A stretch of 64,000 nucleotides of DNA from Paracoccaceae bacterium (GTDB taxonomy: Bacteria; Pseudomonadota; Alphaproteobacteria; Rhodobacterales; Rhodobacteraceae): NCBI GenBank assembly GCA_024742405.1, contig JANSYP010000007.1, positions 1-64,000 on the forward strand. The letters run 5' to 3'. The position numbers and the translations under genes were made by a program. Below are positions 43,498 through 53,382 of this stretch, piece after piece. Position 1 is the first letter of the stretch; every line of letters begins with the position of its first letter. The notes under the pieces are model-generated. The model searched no databases. It was not told the origin of the DNA and saw nothing but the letters and a program-made list of their open reading frames with translations.

Positions 43498-44415
43498 ATG
43501 AGATATCTTCCGACCGTACTCGCCGCGCTTGTGGTGTCCGCGGGATTTGCCGTCGCCGACGTCGCGCCGCCCGACGGCTTTGCCTCGGCGCGCACCCAGA
43601 CGCTCGACGTTAACCTGCACTATGTCCGCGACGGCGGACCGGGCGAGACCGTCATCCTGCTCCATGGCTGGCCTCAAACCTGGGCGTCCTGGATCGAGGT
43701 CATGCCCCTGCTGTCGGCAGACTACGATGTCATCGCGGTCGACTTGCGCGGCGCCGGGGGCTCCGACATCCCCCAGGCGGGCTACGACAAGGCGACCATG
43801 GCCGGCGATATTCGCGCGCTGATGGAGGAGCTCGGGGTCGCATCGGCCAACATCGTCGGGCACGATATCGGCGGGATGACAGCCTTTGCCTTTGCCAGCC
43901 AGTTTCCCAATGCCACCGATACGCTCACGATCGTCGACACGCCCATCCCGGGCACGCCGATCTTCGACGCGATCTCGGCTGACCCTCGCGCCTGGCACTT
44001 CTCCTTCCATGCCGCGGCGGATGTCCCTGAGCGGCTGACCGCGGGCAACGAGGCTTTCTATTATGGCCATTTCATGGAGGAGATGGATGCCGGCGCGGGT
44101 GGGATCACCGACCATGAGATCGGCGTCACCGTCGATGCCTATTCCAACCCAGCCAACGCGGCGGCCGGGTTCGAATGGTATCGCGCCTTTCCCCGTGACG
44201 CCGAGCAGAACGCGATCTTCATGGAAACGCCGCTGGAGATGCCGGTGCTGGGCCTGAATGCCGAACGCCTCGCGCCGTTTCCTTATGTCGTGCAGATGAT
44301 GGAGCCGATCGCGACGACCGTGGAAGGGCAGGCATTGGACAGCGGGCACTGGATCCCGGAGACGCGCCCCGAGGAGCTCAGCGCGTTGCTCGCCGACTTC
44401 TTTACCCGGCACTAG
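43498..44415 (+). CDS. secreted alpha/beta hydrolase (epoxide hydrolase/dehalogenase type)
   Basis: A 305-residue protein with a signal peptide (MRYLPTVLAALVVSAGFAVA). The oxyanion segment is LLHGWPQTWASW, the nucleophile elbow is VGHDIGGM with aspartate as nucleophile, and the catalytic histidine is in DSGHWIPETRPEEL. An aspartate nucleophile with HGWP is typical of epoxide hydrolases and haloalkane or haloacid dehalogenases. The start at 43498 is preferred over an upstream ATG at 43471 because it gives a proper signal peptide. It is likely cotranscribed with the preceding isomerase-like gene. Confidence 0.85.
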   Translation: MRYLPTVLAALVVSAGFAVADVAPPDGFASARTQTLDVNLHYVRDGGPGETVILLHGWPQTWASWIEVMPLLSADYDVIAVDLRGAGGSDIPQAGYDKATMAGDIRALMEELGVASANIVGHDIGGMTAFAFASQFPNATDTLTIVDTPIPGTPIFDAISADPRAWHFSFHAAADVPERLTAGNEAFYYGHFMEEMDAGAGGITDHEIGVTVDAYSNPANAAAGFEWYRAFPRDAEQNAIFMETPLEMPVLGLNAERLAPFPYVVQMMEPIATTVEGQALDSGHWIPETRPEELSALLADFFTRH

Positions 44416-44823
44416 AACAGGGCCTGGGCCAGCGACACGGGCACTTCGACGGCGCCCGTGCAATAGGCAGTCTGTCCCAAGTTTTCCGAAGCTTTACGTT
44501 CCTCGCCTCCGCGGCATTGGATCGCCGCTGCGTCACTGGTGGGTGCGAGACGCGTGCCTTTGCGGGTACCGGCATCTCGGCGCGACCAACGCTCGGCGAC
44601 CCGCGGGTCACACGGTTTCAAGCGTGCATGGCCCAGACCATTTCGATACCGGACCGGTTGCATCCGAATCCTGGGGGCGAACACCCCAGCGAGGCCCGAC
44701 CCGCGCCCGTCCTTCCATGACGGAGCTTATGTGAGGGCCGCTCCTTCAGGAGCGCGGCTGCCGCGTCCCCGTAGTCGTTTCTGTCAGCGCAGGCTCCCGT
44801 GCCTGGGATGTCCGTCCCCTGTT
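44416..44823. other. gap between convergent genes
   Basis: A 408-base gap between two converging genes. No ORF is convincing. A hairpin with arms CGCTCC (44739-44744) and GGAGCG (44749-44754) lies 70 bases past the stop of the leftward large gene and may be its terminator. Nothing else was seen. Confidence 0.5.
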
Positions 44824-47800
44824 CTAGAGGTCGATATCCGCCGCGTTTTCCATGATCTCGGCGGACCCGGTCTCTCCGTCGACCTGCGCATCCAGGTCGG
44901 GCATCTGGGCGACCTCGTCGAGCAGACCCAGATCGAAGGACCACACCACGATATGCAGGCGGTTCTCGCGGTCAGCGCCGACACTGGCCCAGACCAGCGG
45001 CGTGCATCTCGAGAAAACCACCGACTGGTAGCTGGAGTATTGCAGCTGTGGTCCGGTGAAGGCGCGGGCGAGATTGGACGCTGCGGAAAAGACCTCATGG
45101 TTATCCCGTGGCAGATCCGGCACGCGGACCTCGCCACGCATTTGCGGCACGCAGTTTTCGCGCATCCCCCAGACCATGGTCTTGCCCGGTTTGGAGCCGT
45201 AGCGCGACTGGTCGTCCGCCGTCAGCGGAGCATCGCCGTATTTTTTCAGCAAGGCCCCGATCAGCGCATCCTGCGTGACCTGGCTCGCGTCGAAGGTTCG
45301 ATAGCTCGCCACCGCCAGCACCCGGTCCGGATCGCGGGTCGGTTCCCGGAAAAGGGCCAATGCCTCGTTCTTGGCCGCATCCAGAAACACCTCGCCGTTC
45401 CTGAACGCCTGAAAGGTCGTCTCTGGACCCATCAGCGTGTTGGAGATCTGCTCGCGCAGTTGCGACGGTGGCCCGTCGGCGACATGCACCAGAGCGCCCG
45501 GCAACCGTTCGGCAGCCTTGCCGCGGGCCTCGTCCCAGTTATCGCCAGGCGTAATGGTCAGAACATCCGTCACCGCCGGGGCCGGGGGAAGTGCGGCGTC
45601 CAGCGCGGCCTGATCAAGCGTCGTCGGGGCACTGAAAACAGCCTGTTGCGGATTCTGCGGGTTTTGCGCAACAGCGCGGGCCTCGGTTCGGTCGACGGGC
45701 AGCGTCAGCAGAAGTGTGCCCAGACGCTTGGTCCCTTCGGCGCCTTCCGCGGGTTTGAAGCCGGCGACCTCAAGCGTGCCGTAATGGCGGACCGCAGCAG
45801 ACTGGTTGCGGTCAAGCTTGGGCTGGAAGGCGCCATCAATCTCGATCACGGCATCGACATAGGCGCTGCGCGCCATCACCGCGGGGTCGCTGGACAGCCG
45901 GACGTTGCGCGCGCAACCCGACAGCGAGGGCGAGCGCTTGACCTCGCGTACCTGTCCTAGCGCGGGGCGTCCCGCGATGTAGACGTCGCGCCAGGGCAGG
46001 CGGTAGGCCATCTGGTTGTGGGACCGCTCCACCATCACGCGTTCCTGCAAGCGCCGGACATAGCCGATCTCGTCAAGATGCGCCGCCATCTCCTGCGGCA
46101 GGTACTCCGCGTAGCGGTTCTGCGGAGGGTCGTCCATCATCCCGCAGACCAGTCCGCCAGGCACATTGCCGATCCGGGTGCGCATGTACACCTCGCCGGG
46201 CAGGTCCGCGGCACGCGCCTGGGTCCAGGCCGTGAAGCGGTCCAGCTCGGCACGGTACTGCACCGGGTTCAGCTCGATCGTGGGATCCTGAAAGAAGAAC
46301 CCCCAGGCAGGCTCCTGGCCCAGTGTGCGCGCGTTGATCTCGATCAGGCGGCGGTCGAGCATCATGCGCTCGTAGGTCTCCGGCGTGATCTGCTCGGCAA
46401 ATCGGGTGAGCATCAGCAGATCGAGATACTCCGCATCCAGCGGCAACGCCGTGGGCGCCTCGATCTCGGCTGGCGCAGCCTGCCCGGCTGCCGCCGGTGC
46501 CGCCTGCTCGGGCGACAGGTCGATATAGGCGGCCGGATAACCGGTGCCGTCCTCGCCGCGGGCCGAGATGACGATGCGGTCGAGCGCGACATACATCACG
46601 TCGCGATTATTCTCCTGGGACGTCAGAACCGGTGTGACCCGCGCGGTGAAGGGAAAACTGTTCTGCGCGCGGTAAGGATCGTTGGTCTGCAGCATCTTCT
46701 CCGCCAGTTCCGGATCGGCAGGGATCGTCCGAAGTACCAAAGGGTCCGAAAGGCTGATCGGCACAGGCCGGATGCCGGTGTCGCTGTTGAGATAACTGAA
46801 CTGAATTCCGCTCACCGGGAAACCCTGGGCGGCGGTGTCATAGTCGGTGAAGGCGAGCGTGCCCTCCAGAACCAGATCCTCCGGGGCGTCCACGGCTTCG
46901 AGCTGAGCGCGCATGGCGGCCAGTGCATTGGCGCGGTCGAACTCACCGGCCTGTTGAACCGCGGTCGCATCCGCGGCAAAACGCTCGATCAAACCGGGAT
47001 CGTCAGTGCTGGCCAGAGCCGCCGCGACGAGCTCTTCGACACCCGACCGGTTCCAACCGGCGATCTCTGCCCAGTACGCTTTGAGTTCCTCGCTGGCTTC
47101 GGGCCGCGGTTCGCCGCGATAGGCGGCAATGTCGAATTCGACCAGCGGGTTCGCCAGCGGGTCCATACCTTGGCGGAAATTGGCGATCCCGTGCAAAACG
47201 AGCGACTGCGGCTCCACCGTAACCTCCGGTTGCCCGCCTTCATTCCAGGGGGTGGGCACGACATCGGTCAGGCGGTAGGGTACGACAAAGCTGGCTTGGC
47301 GCGATCCCGGGCCGCCGGTGGCGTTCAGCTGTTCGACAAGCTGGCGCGCCTGATCGGGCGAAAGCGGCAGAAAATCGGGCAGCGATGTCAGTGCCGGGTA
47401 GGGGCCGCGTGCAGGCAGACCGAGCTGTTGAACGCTGGACTGCAGCGGGAAGCCTCCGCGCGCCGCATCATACTCCTGCAGATAGACCGGGGCGATCGCG
47501 ATGCCCTCGATCGGAAGGTCGGGGAGCTGCGCGGCCACGCTGGGCCAGAGCTGTTCGCGGAGTCTGGTCAGCGCCTCGGCGCGGTCGAATTCGTTGAGAT
47601 GCCGCGCGAAATTGATCGACTCGCCCCCGGAGCCGCTTCTGCCCAACGCAGCAGGCGGAATGGCGTCGTTGCGTTGCCGCGGAGTGGCGAGGTTCAGGAA
47701 CGCGTATTGCGACAGCCTGTCGATGGGTGCGCCCTCTTCGGCCGCCCGCGCCGCGCCGAGAATACGCACGAGCTGGGCCAGGTTCTGAGGACCCGAGGCA

Positions 47801-49476
47801 CCATCCAAAACCGCGCTCCCGTGCATCGGGATATTCAACTGGCTGGCATAGTAGCTCAGCCCACCTTCGGATACCGGCGAGGGCGCGAAGGCATATACCA
47901 GCCGCGTGGGATCGAACGTCGGATCGGGCCCGTCGTAGAGCCCGGCATGAACAACCCGTCCGCCGGTCAGGACCTGAGAGGCGCTGCCGTTCCCCGTGCC
48001 GAGCACGCGGATGTCATCGACGAGGATCGCCACGTTGAGCCGCAGATCCCGCGCACGGGCCTTGAGCGCTTCGGCCTGCGCGCGCGAGCCCGGGACAAAG
48101 CGCGTGTCGAAATCCGACCGTGCGCGAATGTTGAACTGCACCGGCAGGTAGCTCAGCGGAGGGCTGTAGGTTCCGAGCGCATAGGAGTACCGCCCCTGAT
48201 CTCTGTTCCCATAACTGCCGGGCATGCGCAGACCGCTGTCCGAGACCTCGCCATTCACGAAGGTATTGCCGATCTGCATCGCCACCAGAAACGGGCCGGC
48301 GGGCAGGCGAGCGATATCGGCCTGAATTTGGGCGGCGACCTGGGCGCGGGTCTGCTGCTTCTCGGTGTCGGTCATCCGGCCGATGGGTTTGCGGTTCTGA
48401 GGGTCGAGACGCTGGATCTGACGGGTGTACCAGTTGTCGAGGAAGTTTGTGTTTTGCAAAAAGCTCGGCGAGGCGCGCACGACCTCAAGCGACAGACGCT
48501 TGGCGATCTCCTGGGGATCGGTGATCGCGGTCGACAGCGGCGGGGCCGGCACGGCTGCGGCTGCCTGTGCGGTTTCGGCGGCGGCGACTTGCGCGCCATC
48601 GCCTGCGCCCGCGCCCGCGGCAGGAGCCGGCGCGAGCGAAGGTGCGGCGTTCCCCTCTGCTGTCGCAGTTTGAACTGGTGCGGCGTTGCCCAGCTGAGCG
48701 AGCCGGCCGTCCATCGCGCCGCTCAGGCAGGCGGCATCGGCGAGGCAGGTGTTGCGCAGCACGAGCCAACGATTCTGATCCGCAACCAGCGCCGTGCGTT
48801 CCGCTTCGCCAAGCGTGCCGAGCCGGGTGGCGAAGGCTTGCGAGAGCTGCAGATCGAGCGCCGCAAGCTGAGGGTTGGCACAGATCGCACGTTCTGCCGG
48901 GGCAGCCGCGTTTGCGCAGTCAAAGCTCGGCCCTGTCGCCTCTGCAGGGCCCGGTGCCTGGCCCGAACCGCCGTCGCACCAGTTCTGCAGCTGGGCAATT
49001 GCTGCGCTCGATCCGCTCAGCGTAACCTTCACTGTCGTATTGCCCTGGACCGCCGTCACCATCAGTTCGCGGCCGCTGCCGAGGGCGTCGATCACCGGAT
49101 GCGTGCGCGGCAGCAGCGACACCAGCCCGTTCTCGGCGTTTTCATGCAGGAAAGCTGCCTGACCGTATATCTGGTCGTCCACCCCGATCTGCAGTGCGGT
49201 TTGCTGGCCAATCTCGGGCACCGCATTACCGAAGAGCGGACCGGGTGCGATGTGGATTTCCAGCGCGTCGGGATTGTAGGGCCGATAGGGGCCTGCGGGC
49301 ACTCCGGTGCGGGTGCAGGCCAACGCGACCCGCGGACCGCCCTGAACCGACAGGACGGCGCGTCCCAGAGGTGCTGCCGCGTCGGTGAAGCTCCATCCCT
49401 GCGCCGGAGCCGCCCAAGGCGTGGCAGTCACTGCAATCAGAGATGCCAGTGCCGAAATATTGGTCAGAATGCGCAT
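44824..49476 (-). CDS. very large secreted protein with LprI-like domain, 1550 aa
   Basis: A periplasmic or exported protein with signal peptide MRILTNISALASLIAVTATP (cleavage near APAQG). Residues about 185-262 match the lysozyme-inhibitor LprI/DUF1311 pattern: FDCANAAAPAERAICANPQL, then LDLQLSQAFATRLGTL and VADQNRWLVLRNTC, with cysteines at fitting spacing. An Ala/Pro-rich linker (about 265-320) follows. The remaining 1200 residues have internal similarity: segments such as FDRAEALTRLREQL and FDRANALAAMRAQL precede related stretches LPIEGIAIAPVYLQEYDAARGGFPL and LVLEGTLAFTDYDTAAQGFPV, so the bulk contains repeated units. I do not recognise the repeated module. It stands alone with its own promoter region. 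Confidence 0.75.
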   Translation of the reverse strand: MRILTNISALASLIAVTATPWAAPAQGWSFTDAAAPLGRAVLSVQGGPRVALACTRTGVPAGPYRPYNPDALEIHIAPGPLFGNAVPEIGQQTALQIGVDDQIYGQAAFLHENAENGLVSLLPRTHPVIDALGSGRELMVTAVQGNTTVKVTLSGSSAAIAQLQNWCDGGSGQAPGPAEATGPSFDCANAAAPAERAICANPQLAALDLQLSQAFATRLGTLGEAERTALVADQNRWLVLRNTCLADAACLSGAMDGRLAQLGNAAPVQTATAEGNAAPSLAPAPAAGAGAGDGAQVAAAETAQAAAAVPAPPLSTAITDPQEIAKRLSLEVVRASPSFLQNTNFLDNWYTRQIQRLDPQNRKPIGRMTDTEKQQTRAQVAAQIQADIARLPAGPFLVAMQIGNTFVNGEVSDSGLRMPGSYGNRDQGRYSYALGTYSPPLSYLPVQFNIRARSDFDTRFVPGSRAQAEALKARARDLRLNVAILVDDIRVLGTGNGSASQVLTGGRVVHAGLYDGPDPTFDPTRLVYAFAPSPVSEGGLSYYASQLNIPMHGSAVLDGASGPQNLAQLVRILGAARAAEEGAPIDRLSQYAFLNLATPRQRNDAIPPAALGRSGSGGESINFARHLNEFDRAEALTRLREQLWPSVAAQLPDLPIEGIAIAPVYLQEYDAARGGFPLQSSVQQLGLPARGPYPALTSLPDFLPLSPDQARQLVEQLNATGGPGSRQASFVVPYRLTDVVPTPWNEGGQPEVTVEPQSLVLHGIANFRQGMDPLANPLVEFDIAAYRGEPRPEASEELKAYWAEIAGWNRSGVEELVAAALASTDDPGLIERFAADATAVQQAGEFDRANALAAMRAQLEAVDAPEDLVLEGTLAFTDYDTAAQGFPVSGIQFSYLNSDTGIRPVPISLSDPLVLRTIPADPELAEKMLQTNDPYRAQNSFPFTARVTPVLTSQENNRDVMYVALDRIVISARGEDGTGYPAAYIDLSPEQAAPAAAGQAAPAEIEAPTALPLDAEYLDLLMLTRFAEQITPETYERMMLDRRLIEINARTLGQEPAWGFFFQDPTIELNPVQYRAELDRFTAWTQARAADLPGEVYMRTRIGNVPGGLVCGMMDDPPQNRYAEYLPQEMAAHLDEIGYVRRLQERVMVERSHNQMAYRLPWRDVYIAGRPALGQVREVKRSPSLSGCARNVRLSSDPAVMARSAYVDAVIEIDGAFQPKLDRNQSAAVRHYGTLEVAGFKPAEGAEGTKRLGTLLLTLPVDRTEARAVAQNPQNPQQAVFSAPTTLDQAALDAALPPAPAVTDVLTITPGDNWDEARGKAAERLPGALVHVADGPPSQLREQISNTLMGPETTFQAFRNGEVFLDAAKNEALALFREPTRDPDRVLAVASYRTFDASQVTQDALIGALLKKYGDAPLTADDQSRYGSKPGKTMVWGMRENCVPQMRGEVRVPDLPRDNHEVFSAASNLARAFTGPQLQYSSYQSVVFSRCTPLVWASVGADRENRLHIVVWSFDLGLLDEVAQMPDLDAQVDGETGSAEIMENAADIDL

Positions 49477-50004
49477 TTGGAATCAGCCTGTTGGATGCAA
49501 AAGTTAACGCCAAAGCTGACGGAGCCAGCGGGAAGCTGTCAACTGAAACATCAGGGTAATTGGGAAACAGTTCACCTCATTTGCGCCGAATTTTCGGACC
49601 GTCATTTATGAGTGCGACGCAATTTGCCCGACGCTTCAAGACTATCCGCCGATGCCTCCTTTTGAGGTGCAGTATGCCTGTCCTTCGGACAAGTGCCCGG
49701 GATCCACGGATCCACAAGGCGACCAGGATGCGCGACGCTTTCGCCGCGTCTCGAATGCGCAACCGCCACGGGGCGCGGCCCTGTTCCCCGGAACCCATTG
49801 ACCCAAAACCCGGGCTCGGGTGGCCGCCTCGGTTCGGCTGACGCGAGATTTCTTGCAAGACGCCGCATTTGTGGCAGTCTGCGGCCGCGCCCTTGGGGAG
49901 GATCGGCGCGGCCCGTCGTGAGCGGAATGGGGGGTGACCACCCGAGCATTTCGATGGCCAGCATGGCGCCTGCCCGACCGGATTTCTAGCAGGATTGCAG
50001 CACG
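49477..50004. other. gap between divergent genes
   Basis: A 528-base gap between the large secreted-protein gene (leftward) and aspT (rightward). Bases 49490-49620 are AT-richer and suit the leftward promoter. Short ORFs on both strands have no recognised motif. No clear operator or riboswitch was seen. Confidence 0.5.
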
Positions 50005-51714
50005 ATGGACTTGATACACACGCTCTTTGGGCAAGCACCGACCCTCGCGATATTCCTCACCGTCGCTGTCGGGTTTTTCATCGGCAAGCTGACCATCGGG
50101 CGGTTCGTTCTGGGCGGTATCGCGGGAACGCTGATCGCGGGCGTGGTGATCGGACAGATCGGCGTCGATATAGATCAGGGCATCAAGAACATCTTCTTTG
50201 CGCTCTTCATCTATGCCGTCGGATACCAGGGCGGACCGCAGTTCTTTCATGCGCTGAACCTGCGCACACTCAACCAGCTCGTGTCGGCCTTTGCGATGTG
50301 CCTGGTCGGGCTGGGCGTGGTGCTCGCCGCCGCTTGGATCTTCGACCTGGACCGGGGCACGGCGGCCGGACTGGCGGCCGGGGGGCTCACGCAATCGGCC
50401 ATTATCGGCACGGCGGGCGACGCGATTGCCCGCCTCGACCTGCCGGCCGAGACGATTCAGATCATGCAGACCAACGTCGCAGTGGGTTACGCGGTCTGCT
50501 ACATCTTCGGCAGCCTCGGACCGATCATCCTGATTACATGGTTCTTTCCGTTGATCACCGGCTGGGATATTCGCAAGGAAGCGGTGGACCTCGCCAAGAA
50601 GATGTCCGGCGGGCGGACTCAGTTGGAGCCCGGCCAGTTTCACATGGTCCTGCCCATCGGGACGCGGTTCTTCCAGTTGGGCTCTGGCGATGCGGCTGTC
50701 GGACGAACGACCCTCCAGATCGACGCCTCCCTCGACAAGGGCGCGGTCGAGGCGATTCTTCGCGACGGCAAGGCCATCGAGTTCGACGATGACACCCCGG
50801 TCGTCCAAGGCGATATCCTCGCCGTCAGCGGGAGAATTCCGGTTCTGGAAGGGGCCGGCACGCTGCTGGGGCGCGAAGTGCCACCGCCGGACAAATTCGA
50901 TCTGGTCGGCGAGAACCGAGAGGTCGTGCTGACAAACCGGCTGCTCAACGGCCAGACCATCCAGGATCTCCATGACGAAACCACGGTCAAGACGCGCCAT
51001 GGCGTGTTCATCACCGGCGTTGTGCGGGCTGGGCGGGACATGCCCTCCTATCCGGGTCTCGCATTGCGCACCGGTGACGAGTTGCGCCTGACCGGGCGGA
51101 CCAAGGATCTCGACCGGGTTCAGGGCGATCTCGGCTACAAGATTTCGGCGGCGGCGATCACCGACTTCGTGGTCTTCGGCATCGGCATGGCCGTCGGCGT
51201 TCTGATCGGCATGATCCAGTTCAAGATCGCGGGGATCCCAGTGACCGTCGGGACAGGGGGTGGCTGCCTGCTGTCGGGGCTCTTCTTCGGCTGGTTGCGC
51301 AGCACCCATCCGCGCTATGGCGCGCTGCCGCTCGGGGCATCGAACTACCTGCGCGATTTCGGACTGGCTGTGTTCGTCGGGATCGTCGGGCTGACGGCGG
51401 GTCCGCAGGCGATCACGACGCTTCAGCAATATGGGCTTTTGCTGTTCTTTCTCGGTGCGGGCGTCACCCTGATCCCGCCCCTGATCGTCTTTCCGTTTTC
51501 CTACTATGTTTTGCGGATCAGGAACCCGATCGAAGCGCTGGGTTGCGTAGCGGGTGGCCGCAGTGCCAACCCGGCCTTTGCGGCACTCTTGTCGAAAGCC
51601 GGAAACTCCACGCCCATCGTGTCCTTCACCGTGACCTATGCCGTGGCCAACGTCTTTCTCACACTCTGGGGGCCGATCATCGTCGGCGTGATCACCACGA
51701 ACCCCGCTCAGTAG
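50005..51714 (+). CDS. aspT: aspartate:alanine antiporter
   Basis: A 569-residue membrane protein of the AspT (AAE) family that swaps L-aspartate for L-alanine. Two hydrophobic halves of about five helices each flank a central soluble region (about residues 210-390) with two TrkA-C-like domains, as in known AspT. Family segments include KNIFFALFIYAVGYQGGPQF near residue 55 and, near the end, EALGCVAGGRSANPAFAALL. Its gene precedes aspD by 19 bases. With it, aspartate import, decarboxylation and alanine export would build a proton-motive force. Confidence 0.9.
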   Translation: MDLIHTLFGQAPTLAIFLTVAVGFFIGKLTIGRFVLGGIAGTLIAGVVIGQIGVDIDQGIKNIFFALFIYAVGYQGGPQFFHALNLRTLNQLVSAFAMCLVGLGVVLAAAWIFDLDRGTAAGLAAGGLTQSAIIGTAGDAIARLDLPAETIQIMQTNVAVGYAVCYIFGSLGPIILITWFFPLITGWDIRKEAVDLAKKMSGGRTQLEPGQFHMVLPIGTRFFQLGSGDAAVGRTTLQIDASLDKGAVEAILRDGKAIEFDDDTPVVQGDILAVSGRIPVLEGAGTLLGREVPPPDKFDLVGENREVVLTNRLLNGQTIQDLHDETTVKTRHGVFITGVVRAGRDMPSYPGLALRTGDELRLTGRTKDLDRVQGDLGYKISAAAITDFVVFGIGMAVGVLIGMIQFKIAGIPVTVGTGGGCLLSGLFFGWLRSTHPRYGALPLGASNYLRDFGLAVFVGIVGLTAGPQAITTLQQYGLLLFFLGAGVTLIPPLIVFPFSYYVLRIRNPIEALGCVAGGRSANPAFAALLSKAGNSTPIVSFTVTYAVANVFLTLWGPIIVGVITTNPAQ

Positions 51715-51733
51715 ACATTCATAGGAGAGCGCG

Positions 51734-53332
51734 ATGCCTGACACCGATTTCAGCCAGTATGCCGATCTGAGCCCGTTCGAGCTGAAGGACATGCTGCTAC
51801 AGATCGCGGGGTCCGACCATGAGCGGATGATGCTGAATGCGGGCCGGGGCAATCCGAACTTCCTGGCGATCCGGCCGCGCCGCGCCTTTCTCCGGCTGAG
51901 CGAGTTCGCCATCGAGGAGGCGGAACGCTCCTACGGCTATTTCGACAACCAGTTCGGCGGGCTGCCGGAGCGCGAAGGTATCGTCGACCGGTTCCACGCC
52001 TTCGCCCGCGGCCATGCCGATACAGAAGGTGTACGGTTCGTCCAGACGGCGATTTCCTTCATCACCGACCGGCTCGGCATCGATCGCGACGATTTTCTGT
52101 TCGAGGCTGTTGGCGCCGCCCTTGGCAGCAGCTATCCGACGCCGCCGCGAATGCTGGCGATCTGCGAGCAGATCGTGAAGCTTTATGTCGAGGAGGAAAT
52201 GGGCGGGCCCCATACCGGCGCGGGGGGCTTTTCGCTTTTCGCCACCGAAGGCGGCACGGCGGCGATGACCTATATCTTCCAGAGCCTGCAGGCGAACCAT
52301 CTGATTGCGCCGGGTGACAAGGTCGCGCTCGGCACCCCGATCTTCTCGCCCTATCTGGAGATCCCGCCGCTGGAGAGCTTCGGGCTCGACATCGTCGATA
52401 TCCGCATGGACGAGGAAGCCGATTGGCAGTTCCCCGCAAGCGAGCTGGAAAAGTTGCGCGACCCGGCGGTCAAGGTCTTCTGTGTCGTCAATCCGAGCAA
52501 CCCGCCCTCGGCGAAGCTGTCGGACGCGTGTCTGAAGGCCATTGCCGATGTCGTCGCAGACAGGCCCGATCTGATGATCGTCACCGATGACGTCTACGGG
52601 ACCTTCGCGGATGATTTCCGCTCGCTGTTTGTGACCTGTCCGCGCAACACCCTCTGTGTCTATTCCTTCTCCAAATACTTCGGCGCGACGGGCTGGCGGC
52701 TCGGTGTGATCGCCGTACATGACGACAATAGGTTCGATGATGCGCTGGCGGCCCTGCCCGAAAAGGACAAACAGCGGCTCGATGCGCGGTATTCCTCGCT
52801 CACGACGACCCCGCGCGCGGTCCGCTTCATCGATCGGCTGGTCGCGGACAGCCGGGTTGTTGCGCTAAATCACACTGCTGGGCTCTCCACGCCGCAGCAG
52901 CTGCAGATGACGCTCTTTGCGCTGAACGGTCTGCTTGACCGGCACAACAGCTACAAGACTGCGGCCAAGAGCATCGTCCGCGACCGCTTCCACACAGTCT
53001 ATGCCAACATGGGCATCACGACGAAGGATGGGGCGAACGATGTGAACTACTACTCGCTGGTCGACCTCGTGCGGATCGGCGCAAAGCTCTATGGGGAGGC
53101 TTTTGCGGATTGGCTCACCGCCGGAGAGCGCGGGACGGAGTTTTTGTTCCGGTTGGCGGATGAAACCGGGGTCGTCCTGCTGCCCGGCAAGGGATTCGAG
53201 GTCGTGGACCCGTCGGTGCGGATCTCGCTCGCCAACCTGACCCAGGCCAATTACGTTCAGATCGGTCAGTGCACCCGGCGCATTCTGGACGAATACCATG
53301 CGGAGTATTCCAAGGATCCCGGCGCCGCCTGA
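51734..53332 (+). CDS. aspD: bifunctional aspartate transaminase/aspartate 4-decarboxylase
   Basis: A 532-residue PLP enzyme that converts L-aspartate to L-alanine and CO2. The cofactor lysine is K314 in YSFSKYFGATGWRLG; other marks are RGNPNFLAIRPRRAFL, VVNPSNPPSAKLSDA and ITDD-like MIVTDDVYGTF. Length and these inserts fit the decarboxylase rather than ordinary aspartate transaminases. The GGAGAGCG ribosome-binding site precedes the ATG. The pairing with aspT is the classical asp operon order found in Tetragenococcus (D and T adjacent), which strengthens both calls. Confidence 0.93.
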   Translation: MPDTDFSQYADLSPFELKDMLLQIAGSDHERMMLNAGRGNPNFLAIRPRRAFLRLSEFAIEEAERSYGYFDNQFGGLPEREGIVDRFHAFARGHADTEGVRFVQTAISFITDRLGIDRDDFLFEAVGAALGSSYPTPPRMLAICEQIVKLYVEEEMGGPHTGAGGFSLFATEGGTAAMTYIFQSLQANHLIAPGDKVALGTPIFSPYLEIPPLESFGLDIVDIRMDEEADWQFPASELEKLRDPAVKVFCVVNPSNPPSAKLSDACLKAIADVVADRPDLMIVTDDVYGTFADDFRSLFVTCPRNTLCVYSFSKYFGATGWRLGVIAVHDDNRFDDALAALPEKDKQRLDARYSSLTTTPRAVRFIDRLVADSRVVALNHTAGLSTPQQLQMTLFALNGLLDRHNSYKTAAKSIVRDRFHTVYANMGITTKDGANDVNYYSLVDLVRIGAKLYGEAFADWLTAGERGTEFLFRLADETGVVLLPGKGFEVVDPSVRISLANLTQANYVQIGQCTRRILDEYHAEYSKDPGAA

Positions 53333-53382
53333 CCTCGGCAGAGAGTGGGGAGGTCGAGAGGCAGGTCTCGTACTGCCGCTGC

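Noticed and set aside
46018-49611. Plus-strand ORF of 1197 codons
   Set aside because: It is the antisense of the 1550-residue secreted protein; the minus-strand reading has a signal peptide, LprI motif and repeats, the plus reading is a low-complexity Arg/Gly/His-rich shadow typical of high-GC DNA.
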